This document shows positions 19,801-28,891 of a DNA stretch of 64,000 bases, piece after piece. Each line of letters opens with the position of its first letter. The first letter of the stretch is position 1. Made by a program: the position numbers and the translations under genes. The notes beneath the pieces were generated by a model that saw only the letters and a list, made by a program, of their open reading frames with translations, was not told the origin of the DNA and ran no database searches. Source of the stretch: Candidimonas humi (lineage in GTDB: Bacteria > Pseudomonadota > Gammaproteobacteria > Burkholderiales > Burkholderiaceae_B); the NCBI RefSeq assembly GCF_019166065.1, contig NZ_JAHTBN010000014.1, positions 1-64,000 on the forward strand, read 5' to 3'.

Positions 19801-20400
19801 CACGACCGGCAGCCGCAGCTCGGCGGCCAGGCGCAGCGCCGCCTGCACGTAGGCTTCATCGCCGTCGGCCCCCGCGCGCTGCAGTTCTATATAGTAGCGG
19901 CCGGGAAACTGTTCGGCCCAGCGGCGCGCCAGCGCCCTCGCCTCTTGTTCGCGGCCGGCCTCCAGCGCATGCCCGACGTCGCCCCCCCGGGCGCCCGACA
20001 GCACGATGAGTCCTTCCTTGCCTTCCAGCCATTCGCGGCGCACTTCCGCCCTGCCGCGATACTGATTGTCGAGCCAGGCCCGGGTCAGCAGGTCGCACAA
20101 ATTCAGGTAGCCCCGGTGGTTGGTGACAAGCAGCAACAAGCGCGACGGTTTCTCGCGATCTTCGTCGTTCTGCAGCCAGATATCGCAGCCGGCAATGGGC
20201 TTGACGCCCTTGGAACGCGCGGCCTTGTAGATCTTGATGAGGCCGAAGATATTGGCAAGGTCGGTCAGGGCCACCGCCGGCTGGCCGAAGCCGGCCACGG
20301 CCTTGACCAGTTGCGGAATCTGCACGATGCCGTCGACCACCGAGAATTCGGAGTGGACACGCAGGTGAACAAAAGAATCGGGGAGAGTGGCTGTCGTCAT
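16864..20400 (-). CDS. dnaE: DNA polymerase III alpha subunit
   Basis: Replicative polymerase catalytic subunit of 1178 aa, near the usual length for DnaE1. It begins with a PHP domain (SFVHLRVHSEFSVVDG). The polymerase palm contains GPGRGSGAGSLVAFSLGITD and the catalytic aspartates in PDFDIDFC near residue 405, equivalent to E. coli D401/D403. The helix-hairpin-helix and OB domains follow, with LASVRPKMTRRGKMLYALLDDG in the OB-fold. The stop codon overlaps the start of an LPS glycosyltransferase, so a replication gene heads this envelope operon. Confidence 0.97.
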   Translation of the reverse strand: MTTATLPDSFVHLRVHSEFSVVDGIVQIPQLVKAVAGFGQPAVALTDLANIFGLIKIYKAARSKGVKPIAGCDIWLQNDEDREKPSRLLLLVTNHRGYLNLCDLLTRAWLDNQYRGRAEVRREWLEGKEGLIVLSGARGGDVGHALEAGREQEARALARRWAEQFPGRYYIELQRAGADGDEAYVQAALRLAAELRLPVVATHPVQFVEAQDFRAHEARVCIAEGEQLANAKRVRRFTEEQYLLSSEEMARRFADVPSALANSVEIARRCNLTLDLGKPRLPDFPTPDGVTLDDYMVRLAREGLERRMLQLFPDEAERQAKLAQYQERLEWECKTIVSMGFPGYFLIVADFINWGKHNGVPVGPGRGSGAGSLVAFSLGITDLDPIRYDLLFERFLNPERVSMPDFDIDFCQDNRERVIDYVKQKYGKDAVSQIATFGTLGAKAVVRDVGRVLEMPYSLCDGLSKLIPFNPADPWSLERTLENEPAFKERYEQDEEVRALIDLARPLEGLTRNIGMHAGGVLIAPGKLTDFCPLYCQPGSDSNAVSQFDKDDVEAAGLVKFDFLGLRNLTILDWAVRFVRRFNPSLRDFDVMALPLDDPQAYKLLSEANTTAVFQLESRGMKELLKNLRPNTFEDIIAMLALYRPGPLESGMVVDFVNRKHGRAEVDYFHPDLESVLKSTYGVIVYQEQVMLISQIIGGYTLGGADLLRRAMGKKKAEEMAKHREIFEKGAVQKGYDAALAVKLFDLMEKFAGYGFNKSHSAAYALIAYQTAWLKVYHPAEFLAATLSSDMDDTDKVQVFWKDALANGVEVLPPDVNASPYRFEPVADSHTKEGRPPRTMRYGLGAVKGTGQAAVEEIIRAREEQGPYTSLFDFCRKVDRHTVNRRTIEALIRAGAFDSIEENRAALLATVGNAIEAAEQAERSANQVSLFADNSNDIVQGELAKVQPWDLQTRLTEEKSALGFYFSGHLFDAWRDEVRRFAPQPLARLQPSRNLQWFAGVLASVRPKMTRRGKMLYALLDDGSAQVEVAIFNELYELHRNRLKEDRLVIIQGKVSHDDYSGGLRVSAESLYDLQLAREARARALRITLNGNADAARLRQVLDPFRAACADGAPARPGGIPAPAAAAPATGVPVEIALHREGYACTVRLGDQWRVRMADGLFEQLGGWVQSDSVEVAY

Positions 20401-20631
20401 GCGGGGATTGTACTAAGAGAAACCCCGCCACAACCATGATCGCGGAGTGTCGATGGCCGCGCCCGGAATGCCGGCGGCGAGGGTCCGACCCTCGCGGGTT
20501 TCGCCGCTTCCCGAAGCATGAGGGCAGCCTTGCTGCGCCTGAAACAAATTGAAATCACGGCAAGGAGACAAACCCCGCGCGTTCGGCCAAAATATTGCCA
20601 GGTTTATTATGAAACGGGTAATCGACCTGCC

Positions 20632-21531
20632 ATGAAATGGCTGCTTCCGGCGATCTGGATACTCGCCATCCTGTTCATTCATTTCCGCGGCAAAGTGCGT
20701 TTACCGCTAGGCCGCCAATTCCTGGACCATTCCATATTATTGGCGCCGCTGAACGCCTTGATGGTGCTGGCCTCGCGCGTTCCCACCACGCCCTATATCG
20801 CCTCCCGCAGCCTGCCCGGCCTGGACACCCTGGACGCCAACTGGGAAAGCATCCGCGACGAGGCCCTGAACCTGTCGCGCCTGCAACGCATCAAGGCTGC
20901 CGACAAACACGACGACATCGGCTTCAATTCTTTCTTCAAGTATGGCTGGAAGCGCTTCTACCTGAAATGGTATGACGTGCACCACCCGTCCGCGCAGGCG
21001 CTATGTCCGCGCACCGTGGCGCTGCTGGAAAGCATACCGGCGATCAAGGCCGCGATGTTCGCCGAGCTGCCGCCCGGCAGCCAGCTCAATCCGCACCGCG
21101 ACCCTTATGCCGGTTCGCTGCGCTACCATCTCGGCCTGGCCACCCCCAACGACGACGGCTGCCATATCGACGTCGACGGCAAGCGCTACAGCTGGCGCGA
21201 CGGGCGCAGCATCGTGTTCGACGAAACCTATGTGCACAGCGCGGCCAACGAAACCGGGGCCAACCGCATCATTCTGTTCTGCGACATCGAGCGGCCCCTA
21301 CGCTGGCGCTGGGCCGAGCGCCTGAACCACTGGTTCGGCCGGGTGGCCATGTCGGCGGCCAGCTCTCCCAACGACGGCGGCGACCAGACCGGCGCGATCA
21401 ACCGCCTGACCCACTGGCACTGGCAACTCGAGCAGAAGCGCCGCGCCTTCAAGCACTGGAACCGCCGGGCCTACAAGACCACCAAGTACGGCCTGATCCT
21501 GGCCGTGATCGCGGGCTTCGTGCTGCTCTGA
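20632..21531 (+). CDS. lpxO: Lipid A 2-hydroxylase LpxO (aspartyl/asparaginyl beta-hydroxylase family)
   Basis: A 299-aa Fe(II)/2-oxoglutarate oxygenase that would hydroxylate a secondary acyl chain of lipid A. Membrane segments at both ends (WLLPAIWILAILFIH and YGLILAVIAGFVLL) flank the cytoplasmic catalytic domain. Iron ligands are visible in NPHRDPYAG (HxD, about residues 154-156) and VFDETYVHSAAN (distal His near 201). The start at 20632 gives the hydrophobic N-terminus. Preceded by about 230 bp with no gene, and divergent from dnaE. Alternative: another LpxO-like acyl hydroxylase. Confidence 0.9.
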   Translation: MKWLLPAIWILAILFIHFRGKVRLPLGRQFLDHSILLAPLNALMVLASRVPTTPYIASRSLPGLDTLDANWESIRDEALNLSRLQRIKAADKHDDIGFNSFFKYGWKRFYLKWYDVHHPSAQALCPRTVALLESIPAIKAAMFAELPPGSQLNPHRDPYAGSLRYHLGLATPNDDGCHIDVDGKRYSWRDGRSIVFDETYVHSAANETGANRIILFCDIERPLRWRWAERLNHWFGRVAMSAASSPNDGGDQTGAINRLTHWHWQLEQKRRAFKHWNRRAYKTTKYGLILAVIAGFVLL

Positions 21532-21662
21532 TCCCGCGCCGCACGCGGCCGGGCCGGCCCGCGGCAATGCCGCGACGGGCGTACACTTCCCGTCTGCGCC
21601 GCAGTCGGGCGCATTCAGGCTTCAATCACATAACAATCGTCATTTCTTCAAGCTTACCCGCC

Positions 21663-22877
21663 ATGCTGAAACCTTTGAGTGGAATACGCGTGCTGGAACT
21701 GGGCCAGCTCATAGCGGGCCCGTTCGCAGCCAAGATGCTGGGCGAATTCGGCGCCGAAGTCATCAAGATCGAGCCGCCGGGCACCGGCGACCCCTTGCGC
21801 AAGTGGCGCATGCTGCACGAAGGCACATCGGTATGGTGGGCGGTGCAGTCGCGCAACAAGCAGTCGCTGGCGCTGGACTTGCGCCAGCCCGAAGGCCAGG
21901 ACGTAGTGCGCCGCCTGGCGGCCGAAGCCGACATCCTGATCGAGAACTTTCGCCCCGGCACGCTGGAAGCATGGGGCCTGGGCTGGGAAGCCCTGCACCA
22001 GCTCAATCCGCGCCTGATCATGCTGCGCGTCTCGGGCTATGGCCAGACCGGCCCCTACCGCGATCGCCCGGGCTTCGGCGTAGTGGGCGAGGCCATGGGG
22101 GGCTTGCGCCACCTGAGCGGCGAACCGGGCCGCCCGCCGGTGCGCGTGGGGGTGTCCATAGGCGACTCGCTGTCCGCGCTGCATGGCGTGATCGGCGTGC
22201 TGCTGGCGCTGCGCCATCGGGAACAGAACGGCGGTGAAGGCCAGTGGGTCGACGTCGCGCTGTACGAATCGGTGTTCAACATGATGGAAAGCCTGCTGCC
22301 GGAATATTCGGTGTTCAAGGCCGTGCGCCAGCCCGCCGGCAGCAGCCTGCCGGGCATCACGCCCAGCAACGCCTATATGTGCGCCGACGGCAAGTACGCG
22401 CTGGTCGCAGGCAACGGCGACAGCATCTTCAAGCGGCTGATGTCCGTCATCGGGCGCGAGGACATGGCCGCCAACCCCGAATACGCCCACAACGACGGCC
22501 GCGCCCGGCACGCCCAGACCATAGACGCCGCCATCGGCGCCTGGACCCGCGGCCTGGGCCTGGACGAGGTGCTGGAAAAACTGCACGAGGCGCGTATCCC
22601 TGCGGGGCGAGTCTACGACATCGCCGACATCTGCGCAGACCCGCACTATCGGGCGCGCGACATGATCCTGCAGAGCCGGCTCGCCGACGGCACGCCGATC
22701 GAGCTGCCCGGCATCGTGCCCAAGCTGAGCGCCACGCCCGGCGAGGTGCGCAGCCCGGCACCCGGCCTGGGACAGGACACCGAGCGCGTGCTGGAAAGCC
22801 TGGGCATAGACGCCGCGACCCGCAAGGACTGGGAACGCCGCGGCATCATCCAGAACGGCGCCGCCCAAGAGAAATAG
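21663..22877 (+). CDS. CaiB/BaiF family CoA-transferase (family III)
   Basis: A 404-aa family III CoA-transferase. Opening MLKPLSGIRVLELGQLIAGPFAAKMLGEFG is canonical, with the CoA-binding stretch EVIKIEPPGTGDPLR. The catalytic aspartate fits SIGDSLSALHG near residue 168. The family exchanges CoA between carboxylic acids. The substrate (succinyl-CoA:dicarboxylate type is common in this group) cannot be read from sequence. No coupled acid-CoA lyase is next to it. It ends just before a 9-bp-arm inverted repeat that separates it from convergent hrpA. Confidence 0.9.
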   Translation: MLKPLSGIRVLELGQLIAGPFAAKMLGEFGAEVIKIEPPGTGDPLRKWRMLHEGTSVWWAVQSRNKQSLALDLRQPEGQDVVRRLAAEADILIENFRPGTLEAWGLGWEALHQLNPRLIMLRVSGYGQTGPYRDRPGFGVVGEAMGGLRHLSGEPGRPPVRVGVSIGDSLSALHGVIGVLLALRHREQNGGEGQWVDVALYESVFNMMESLLPEYSVFKAVRQPAGSSLPGITPSNAYMCADGKYALVAGNGDSIFKRLMSVIGREDMAANPEYAHNDGRARHAQTIDAAIGAWTRGLGLDEVLEKLHEARIPAGRVYDIADICADPHYRARDMILQSRLADGTPIELPGIVPKLSATPGEVRSPAPGLGQDTERVLESLGIDAATRKDWERRGIIQNGAAQEK

Positions 22878-22894
22878 ACCCATACCCCGGAGCC

Positions 22895-22983
22895 TGACGG
22901 CCTGGCGCGCGCAGGGCGCACGAAGCGCGCGCCCGCGGGCTGCACAAGTAGTGCGAGTGCGGCAAGACGCAGCGAGGCCGTCA
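22895..22983. repeat. Inverted-repeat element between CoA-transferase and hrpA
   Basis: TGACGGCCT (22895-22903) and AGGCCGTCA (22975-22983) form a perfect 9-bp inverted repeat. An internal palindrome GCAC-AAGTA-GTGC (22942-22954) is followed by GCGGCAAGACGCAGC. Layout resembles the elements at 39360 and 58776 but with shorter arms. It may also serve as a bidirectional transcription stop. Confidence 0.4.
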
Positions 22984-23004
22984 TCCCTGCTCGTGCCGGG
23001 CCGT

Positions 23005-26000
23005 TCAGCGGCGCAGAGCCTCCCAGGCCTTGACCAGCCGCTTCACGGATACCGGCATGGGCGTGCGCAGCTCCTGGGCGAACAAGGCCACGCGCAGTTC
23101 TTCGAGCATCCAGCGGAACTCGTCCAGGCGCGCGTCGGCCGCCCCCTTGAGCGCCGAGCGCGCCCGCTGATACTGGACCAGCAGCGGCGCCATCTCCGCC
23201 ATCAGGCGCGCGTCGCGCGCGGGATCGGCGCGCAGCTTGTCGACGCGCGCCTGCGCGGCCTTGAGGTAGCGCGGATAGTGCACCAACTGGCCGTAGGCGG
23301 TGTCGCGCACGAACCACTTGCCCATCAGGCCGCCGAGCTGCTGCTGCAGGTCGGCGTAGGCCTGGGCATGGGGCTTGGCCTGAGGCAGCTTCTTCTGCAG
23401 CGCCGCCCATTCATTCAATATCTGGCCGGCCAGGCGGGCGATCTCCTGGGCCACCAGGCCCAGCCTGCCCTTGCCCTCGGCGCGGCGGGCCTCGAAGCTC
23501 GCCTCGTCCACCGGCCAGGGCTCGGCCAGGCAGGCCTGTTCCAGCGCGCAATCGATGATCTGGTCTTTCAGCTCTTCCTGGGTGCCCAGGCCCATGTACA
23601 GCATGCCGGTTGGAGTGCCCCCCTGTCGCTGACGCGACATCCCCCCCGAGGGCGGGCTCGCGCGCCCTCCGGGCGCCCGCGCGGGCGCGCTCGTGCGTGC
23701 CAACTCGGGCAGGCTTTTTTCGAGGAATTTCACCTGGTCGCGCAGGCCCAGGCGGAACAGGCGCAGCAGGCCGGCACGGTGCTGCTGGCGCGCCTGGGCC
23801 GGGTCGTCGAATACGTCCAGCTCGCAATGCGTGCCGCGATCCACCAGCGCCGGGTAGCCGATGAAAGACTGGCCCTTGCGCCGGATCTCCATGATCTCGG
23901 GCAAGGCGCCGAAGCTCCAGGACGTCAGGTTCTCGTGGGCCAGGGCTTGCGCCACCTGGTCGTCGCGCGCGGCGAATTTCTGGAACGAGGCCTGGGCCTG
24001 GCGGCCGTGCTCGGCCTTGAGCTGGTCGAGGTTGCGTCCGCCCGAGAGCATGCGGCCGTGTTCGTCGACCACCTTGAAATTCATGAACAAGTGCGGCGCC
24101 AGCGTTTCCAGCTTGAAGTCGCCGCGTACCGGGCGCACTTTCACGTGTTCCCACATATCGGCCGCCAGGGCCTCGAGCAGGCCCTGCTGCGGATCGGCGG
24201 CGCGCTCGAACCAGCGCTCGTAGAAGCCCGCAGCATAATCGGGCAGCGGCACGCAGTGGCGGCGCAGCTTCTGCGGCAGGGACTTGAGCAACTGCAGCAC
24301 TTTTTCCTTGAGCATGCCCGGCACCAGCCACTCGCAGCGCTGCGGGTCGATCTGGTTCAGGGCGAACAAGGGCACCGTCAGCGTCACCCCGTCGCGCACC
24401 GAGCCCGGCTCGAAGTGGTAGTCCAGCGCCATCTGCACGCCCTGCCACTCGACCTTCTTGGGAAAGACGTCGGTGGTGACGCCGGCCGCCTCGTGGCGCA
24501 TCAGCGCATCGCGCGTGAGCAGCAGCGCCTGCGCAGCCTGCCGGTCCAGGCCGCGCACCCATTTCTCCAGGGTCGCGGTCTGGCAGACATCGGCCGGAAT
24601 CAGGCGCTCGTAGAACGCGTAGATCAGCGCATCGTCGACCAGTATGTCGGGGCGCCGCGCCTGGTGTTCGAGCTTCTCGATCGAGGCGATCAGGCGCCGG
24701 TTCTGGACCACGAAAGGCAGTTCGCTGTCGATGTCCCCCGGCACCAGGGCCTGGCGGATGAAAAGCTCGCGCGCTGCCGCCGGATCGATCTTGCCGTAGT
24801 GGACCCGGCGGCCGCTGTATACCGGCAGTCCATATAGCGTGGCGCGCTCGTTGGCAACGACCTGGCCGGCCTTTTTTTCCCAGCGCGGGTCCGACCAGCT
24901 GCGGCGCAGCAGATGGGCCCCGGCCCGCTCCAGCCATACCGGATCGATCTTCGCCACGCAGCGCGCATACAGGCGCGTGGTCTCGACCAGCTCGGCCGCG
25001 ACGATCCAGCGCCCGGCTTTTTTCACTAGGCGCGAACCCGGATGTATATGAAAGCGGATGTCGCGCGCGCCCAGGTAGCCGGCGCCCTCCTCGCTTTTCA
25101 GGCCGATATTGCCGAGCAGCCCGGCCAGCAGCGCCATGTGGACCTGCTCGTAGGTAGCCGGCAACTGGTTGCTGCGCCAGCCCTGCTCGCCGGCCAGGGC
25201 CGCGAGCTGGGTGTGCACATCGTGCCATTCGCGCAGGCGCAGCGGCGACAGGAAATTCTGGCGCAACAGCGCCACCAGCTTGCGCTGCGAGGCCTTGTGC
25301 TCGACCTGCTCTTCGTACCAGCGCCACAGCTTGAGATAGGACAGGAATTCCGATTTGTCGTCCGCGAAGCGCGCCTGCGCGGCCTCGGCGGCATCGCGCT
25401 CCGCCGCGGGCCGGTCGCGCGGATCCTGCACCGACAAAGCGGCGGCGATCACCAGGATCTCCGCCAGGCACTGCTGGTCGCGGGCCGCCAGCACCATGCG
25501 CGCCACGCGCGGATCGACCGGCAGGCGCGCCAATTCCCGGCCCACCTCGGTCAGGCGGTTGGTCTCGTCCAGCGCGCCCAGTTCCTGCAGCACCTGGTAG
25601 CCGTCGGCGATGGCGCGGCCCGTGGGCGCATCGACGAAGGGGAAGCTCTCGATGTCGTCCAGCCGCAGCGCCTTCATCCGCAGGATCACCGAGGCCAGGG
25701 AAGAACGCAGCACCTCGGGGTCGGTATAGGCCGGCCGGGCACGGAAATCGGTCTCGTCATAGAGACGCACGCAGACGCCCGGGCCAATGCGGCCGCAACG
25801 CCCGGCGCGCTGATTGGCCGAGGCCTGGCTGACCGGCTCGATGCGCAACTGCTCGACTTTGTTGCGCCAGGAATAGCGCTTGATGCGCGCCAGGCCGCTG
25901 TCGACCACATAGCGTATGCCCGGCACCGTCAGGGAAGTCTCGGCCACATTGGTGGCCAGCACGATGCGCCGGCTATTGCCCTGCGGCCGGAAGATGCGTT

Positions 26001-26937
26001 CCTGTTCGGCCTGCGACAGGCGCGCATAAAGCGGCAGGATCTCGGCGCCGACGGGATGATGCTTGCGCAGCGCCTCGGCCGTCTCGCGGATCTCGCGCTC
26101 GCCGGGCAGGAACACCAGCACGTCGCCCGGGCCATGGCGCGCGCACTCGGCCACGCCGTCGACCACCGCGTCGATCAGATCGCGTTCCTCGTCTGCACGC
26201 GCGCCACGCCCCGGCTCGGGGGCCTCGGGCTCGTCCCGCGCCACAGGACGGTACAGGATGTCGACCGGATACAGGCGGCCGGACACCTCGACCACGGGCG
26301 CCGGCCGGCCCTTGCGCGCGAAATGGCGCGAGAAACGCTCGGCGTCTATGGTGGCCGAGGTGATGATGAGCTTCAGGTCGGGCCGCCGCGGCAACAACTG
26401 CAGCAGGAAGCCGAGCAGGAAATCGATGTTCAGGCTGCGCTCGTGCGCCTCGTCGATGATGATGGTGCCGTATCTGCGCAGCAGCGGATCGCGCTGCGAT
26501 TCCGCCAGCAGGATGCCGTCGGTCATGAGCTTGATCGCGGCGGCCGGCCCGGTGCGGTCGCTGAAACGCACCTGGTAGCCCACCCAGTCGCCCAGTTCGG
26601 TGCCGAGTTCCTGCGCGATGCGCCGCGCCACCGAGGTCGCCGCCAGGCGCCGCGGCTGGGTATGGCCGATCATGCCGAACTCGGCGCGGCCCAGCTCCAG
26701 GCAGATCTTGGGCAACTGGGTGGTCTTGCCCGAGCCGGTCTCGCCGCAGACGATGACCACCTGGTGGCCGCGGATCGCCGCCGCAATATCGTCGCGGCGC
26801 GCGCTGACCGGCAGGTCATCCGGATAGGCGATGGCCGGCAGCGGGCGCGCCGCGGCCGCAGGCCTGGGGCGGGCCTGCGCGGGGCGGCGCGGCATATTCG
26901 CAACTGTTTTGGCGGGTGTTTTAACGGACTCTTGCAT
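23005..26937 (-). CDS. hrpA: ATP-dependent RNA helicase HrpA (DEAH box)
   Basis: A 1310-aa DEAH-box helicase, matching E. coli HrpA (1300). Walker A CGETGSGKTTQ, DEAH in IIDEAHERSLN, motif III ITSATID, and motif VI NQRAGRCGR are all present, followed by HA2, OB and the long HrpA-specific C-terminal part. HrpA resolves stalled ribosomes on mRNA and acts in RNA processing. Start at 26937 (MQESVKTPAK) is preferred over an in-frame codon at 27024, which would run into the argA promoter. Oddity: residues about 1079-1108 are a low-complexity Pro/Gly/Arg insert encoded by a dispersed repeat. Confidence 0.95.
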   Translation of the reverse strand: MQESVKTPAKTVANMPRRPAQARPRPAAAARPLPAIAYPDDLPVSARRDDIAAAIRGHQVVIVCGETGSGKTTQLPKICLELGRAEFGMIGHTQPRRLAATSVARRIAQELGTELGDWVGYQVRFSDRTGPAAAIKLMTDGILLAESQRDPLLRRYGTIIIDEAHERSLNIDFLLGFLLQLLPRRPDLKLIITSATIDAERFSRHFARKGRPAPVVEVSGRLYPVDILYRPVARDEPEAPEPGRGARADEERDLIDAVVDGVAECARHGPGDVLVFLPGEREIRETAEALRKHHPVGAEILPLYARLSQAEQERIFRPQGNSRRIVLATNVAETSLTVPGIRYVVDSGLARIKRYSWRNKVEQLRIEPVSQASANQRAGRCGRIGPGVCVRLYDETDFRARPAYTDPEVLRSSLASVILRMKALRLDDIESFPFVDAPTGRAIADGYQVLQELGALDETNRLTEVGRELARLPVDPRVARMVLAARDQQCLAEILVIAAALSVQDPRDRPAAERDAAEAAQARFADDKSEFLSYLKLWRWYEEQVEHKASQRKLVALLRQNFLSPLRLREWHDVHTQLAALAGEQGWRSNQLPATYEQVHMALLAGLLGNIGLKSEEGAGYLGARDIRFHIHPGSRLVKKAGRWIVAAELVETTRLYARCVAKIDPVWLERAGAHLLRRSWSDPRWEKKAGQVVANERATLYGLPVYSGRRVHYGKIDPAAARELFIRQALVPGDIDSELPFVVQNRRLIASIEKLEHQARRPDILVDDALIYAFYERLIPADVCQTATLEKWVRGLDRQAAQALLLTRDALMRHEAAGVTTDVFPKKVEWQGVQMALDYHFEPGSVRDGVTLTVPLFALNQIDPQRCEWLVPGMLKEKVLQLLKSLPQKLRRHCVPLPDYAAGFYERWFERAADPQQGLLEALAADMWEHVKVRPVRGDFKLETLAPHLFMNFKVVDEHGRMLSGGRNLDQLKAEHGRQAQASFQKFAARDDQVAQALAHENLTSWSFGALPEIMEIRRKGQSFIGYPALVDRGTHCELDVFDDPAQARQQHRAGLLRLFRLGLRDQVKFLEKSLPELARTSAPARAPGGRASPPSGGMSRQRQGGTPTGMLYMGLGTQEELKDQIIDCALEQACLAEPWPVDEASFEARRAEGKGRLGLVAQEIARLAGQILNEWAALQKKLPQAKPHAQAYADLQQQLGGLMGKWFVRDTAYGQLVHYPRYLKAAQARVDKLRADPARDARLMAEMAPLLVQYQRARSALKGAADARLDEFRWMLEELRVALFAQELRTPMPVSVKRLVKAWEALRR
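23612..23700. repeat. Dispersed repeat inserted in frame within hrpA
   Basis: CCCCCTGTCGCTGACGCGACAT, flanked by poly-C, followed by a GC-palindromic stretch (GCGCGCCCTCC, GGGCGCCCGCGCGGGCGC). It matches the repeat at 14875-14905 except for one extra A in the hairpin loop. It keeps the hrpA frame open and encodes a Pro/Gly/Ser/Arg-rich segment. Confidence 0.6.
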
Positions 26938-27033
26938 AAATCTTCTGTACCTGCAGCAGCAGTTATTATAATTTTGCGTCGACGTTCCCCACGTGGGACG
27001 CCCATATTCGCCCCATACCGCCAACCGGAAGAC

Positions 27034-28389
27034 ATGGCCACCAACGACGTAGACACCTTATCCGCGCAGGATGCGCCCGAATTCGCCCCCGCCCAGTTCG
27101 TGCGCTGGTTCCGCGAGGTGGCGCCATACGTGCACGATTTCCGGGGCAAGACCTTCGTCGTGGCTTTCGGCGGCGAACTCGTGGGCGACGGCGCGCTGAA
27201 CAACCTGGTGCAGGACCTGTCGCTGCTGTCGGCGCTGGGCGTGCGGCTGGTGCTGGTGCACGGCTCGCGCCCGCAGGTCAACGAACAACTGCGCCTCAAG
27301 GGTTTCCAGATGCAGTTCGGGCGCGGCACCGAGCCCACCAGCGTCGAGGCGCTGGAATGCGCCAAGGAAGCCGCAGGCGAGATCCGCCTGGACATCGAGG
27401 CCGCCTTCAGCCAGGGCCTGCCCAACACCCCCATGTCGCATGCCCATATCCGCGTCATCTCGGGCAATTTCGTGACCGCCCGTCCGGTGGGCATCATCGA
27501 CGGCGTCGACTACAAGCATACCGGCACCGTGCGCAAGCTCGACATGGACGCATTGCGCAACATCGTCAGCCAGGGCGCCGTGGTGCTGCTCTCGCCGCTG
27601 GGCTTCTCGCCCACCGGCGAGGCCTTCAACCTGGCCATGGAAGACCTGGCCACCAGCGTGGCCGTATCGATGCGCGCCGAAAAGCTGATCTTCCTGACCC
27701 AGGGCCGCACCGTGCGCGACCCCAGCGGCGAAGTGGACACCGAACTCGCCCGCGAAGACGCCGATGCGCTGCTGGCCACCGGCACGCTGGACGAGGACAC
27801 GGCCTCGTTCCTGGCGCATGCCTCGCGTGCGGTCAAGCGCGGCGTGGCCCGCGCCCACCTGGTGCCCTACACGCTGGACGGCAGCATACTGCTGGAAATC
27901 TTCACCCACGACGGCGTGGGCACGATGGTGGTCGAAGACACGCTGGACGACCTGCGCCCGGCGACGGTCGACGACGTCGGCGCCATCGTCCAGTTGATCG
28001 AGCCGCTGGAAACCGACGGCACGCTGGTGCCGCGCGGGCGCGCGGTGATCGAGCGCGACGTCGAGAAATTCACCGTGCTCGAGCACGACGGCGTGATATA
28101 CGGCTGCGTGGCCCTGATGCCCTACCTGGACGAAGGCATGGCCGAGATGGCCTGCCTGATCGTGCACCCCGAATGGCAGGGCTCGGGAGAAGGCGAGATG
28201 CTGCTGCGCCATATCGAATCCAAGGCGCGGGCCCTGGGCGCAAAGCGGCTGTTCGTGCTGACCACGCGCACCTCGCACTGGTTCATGAAGCGCGGCTTCG
28301 TGCAGGGCGGCATCTCCGACCTGCCGCGCGAACGCCAGGCGCACTACAACCGCTCACGCAACAGCCTGATCTTCATCAAGCGGCTGTAG
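27034..28389 (+). CDS. argA: Amino-acid N-acetyltransferase (N-acetylglutamate synthase)
   Basis: A 451-aa enzyme for the first step of arginine synthesis: acetyl-CoA plus glutamate to N-acetylglutamate. An N-terminal amino-acid-kinase-like domain (about residues 25-290: [27 protein letters not shown]) carries the arginine feedback site in this family. It is followed by a GNAT domain (about 305-451: [24 protein letters not shown] is the acetyl-CoA loop region). Length matches E. coli ArgA (443). Divergent from hrpA with an AT-rich promoter space. Confidence 0.94.
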   Translation: MATNDVDTLSAQDAPEFAPAQFVRWFREVAPYVHDFRGKTFVVAFGGELVGDGALNNLVQDLSLLSALGVRLVLVHGSRPQVNEQLRLKGFQMQFGRGTEPTSVEALECAKEAAGEIRLDIEAAFSQGLPNTPMSHAHIRVISGNFVTARPVGIIDGVDYKHTGTVRKLDMDALRNIVSQGAVVLLSPLGFSPTGEAFNLAMEDLATSVAVSMRAEKLIFLTQGRTVRDPSGEVDTELAREDADALLATGTLDEDTASFLAHASRAVKRGVARAHLVPYTLDGSILLEIFTHDGVGTMVVEDTLDDLRPATVDDVGAIVQLIEPLETDGTLVPRGRAVIERDVEKFTVLEHDGVIYGCVALMPYLDEGMAEMACLIVHPEWQGSGEGEMLLRHIESKARALGAKRLFVLTTRTSHWFMKRGFVQGGISDLPRERQAHYNRSRNSLIFIKRL

Positions 28390-28529
28390 CCGGCGGGCCG
28401 CGGCGGCCCGCACGCGGCGGGCTCGCGTCCTGGCGCTGCCGCCCCAAGGCAGCCTGCCGGGCGTCCGGCAGCCCGGGCGCCGGCGGTACAATGGATGCCA
28501 TCGATCAATCCGCATCAAGGTGTACCGCC

Positions 28530-28802
28530 ATGGCACGTATGGTTCAATGTGTAAAGCTCAAGCGCGAGGCCGAAGGGCTGGATTTCCCGCCCTATCCCGG
28601 CCCCTTGGGCACGCGTATCTGGCAAAGCATTTCCAAGCAGGCCTGGCAGGAATGGATAGGCATCCAGACGCGCCTGGTCAATGAAAACCGCCTCAACCTG
28701 GCCGACGCCCGCGCGCGCAAGTACCTGGCGCAACAAATGGAAAGTTTCCTGTTCGAGGATTCCGCGGTCGAAGCCCAGGGCTACGTCCCGCCCTCGAACT
28801 AG
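28530..28802 (+). CDS. yggX: Oxidative damage protection / Fe(II)-trafficking protein YggX
   Basis: A 90-aa protein of the YggX family with the conserved start [22 protein letters not shown], including the single conserved cysteine (Cys7), and the helix [21 protein letters not shown]. It protects iron-sulfur enzymes from oxidative damage, probably by handling labile iron. The family usually follows mutY; here it follows argA after about 140 bp. Start ATG at 28530 has GGTGTACC upstream, only a weak Shine-Dalgarno. Confidence 0.95.
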   Translation: MARMVQCVKLKREAEGLDFPPYPGPLGTRIWQSISKQAWQEWIGIQTRLVNENRLNLADARARKYLAQQMESFLFEDSAVEAQGYVPPSN

Positions 28803-28891
28803 GGCCGGTACGCCCCAAGGCCTGCACGCGCCAGGCCCGTGTCCGGCCGGGCGCCCTGCCCGAGCAGAGCCGGCGGCCTTATGCCCCGCGC

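Noticed and set aside
16909-20439. A 1176-codon open frame antisense to dnaE
   Set aside because: It exactly shadows dnaE, has no recognisable domain, and results from the absence of stop codons in GC-rich DNA.
28390-28450. Rho-independent terminator after argA
   Set aside because: A GC hairpin (GCGGGCC/GGCCCGC) is present but no T-run follows; in such GC-rich DNA it may be chance.
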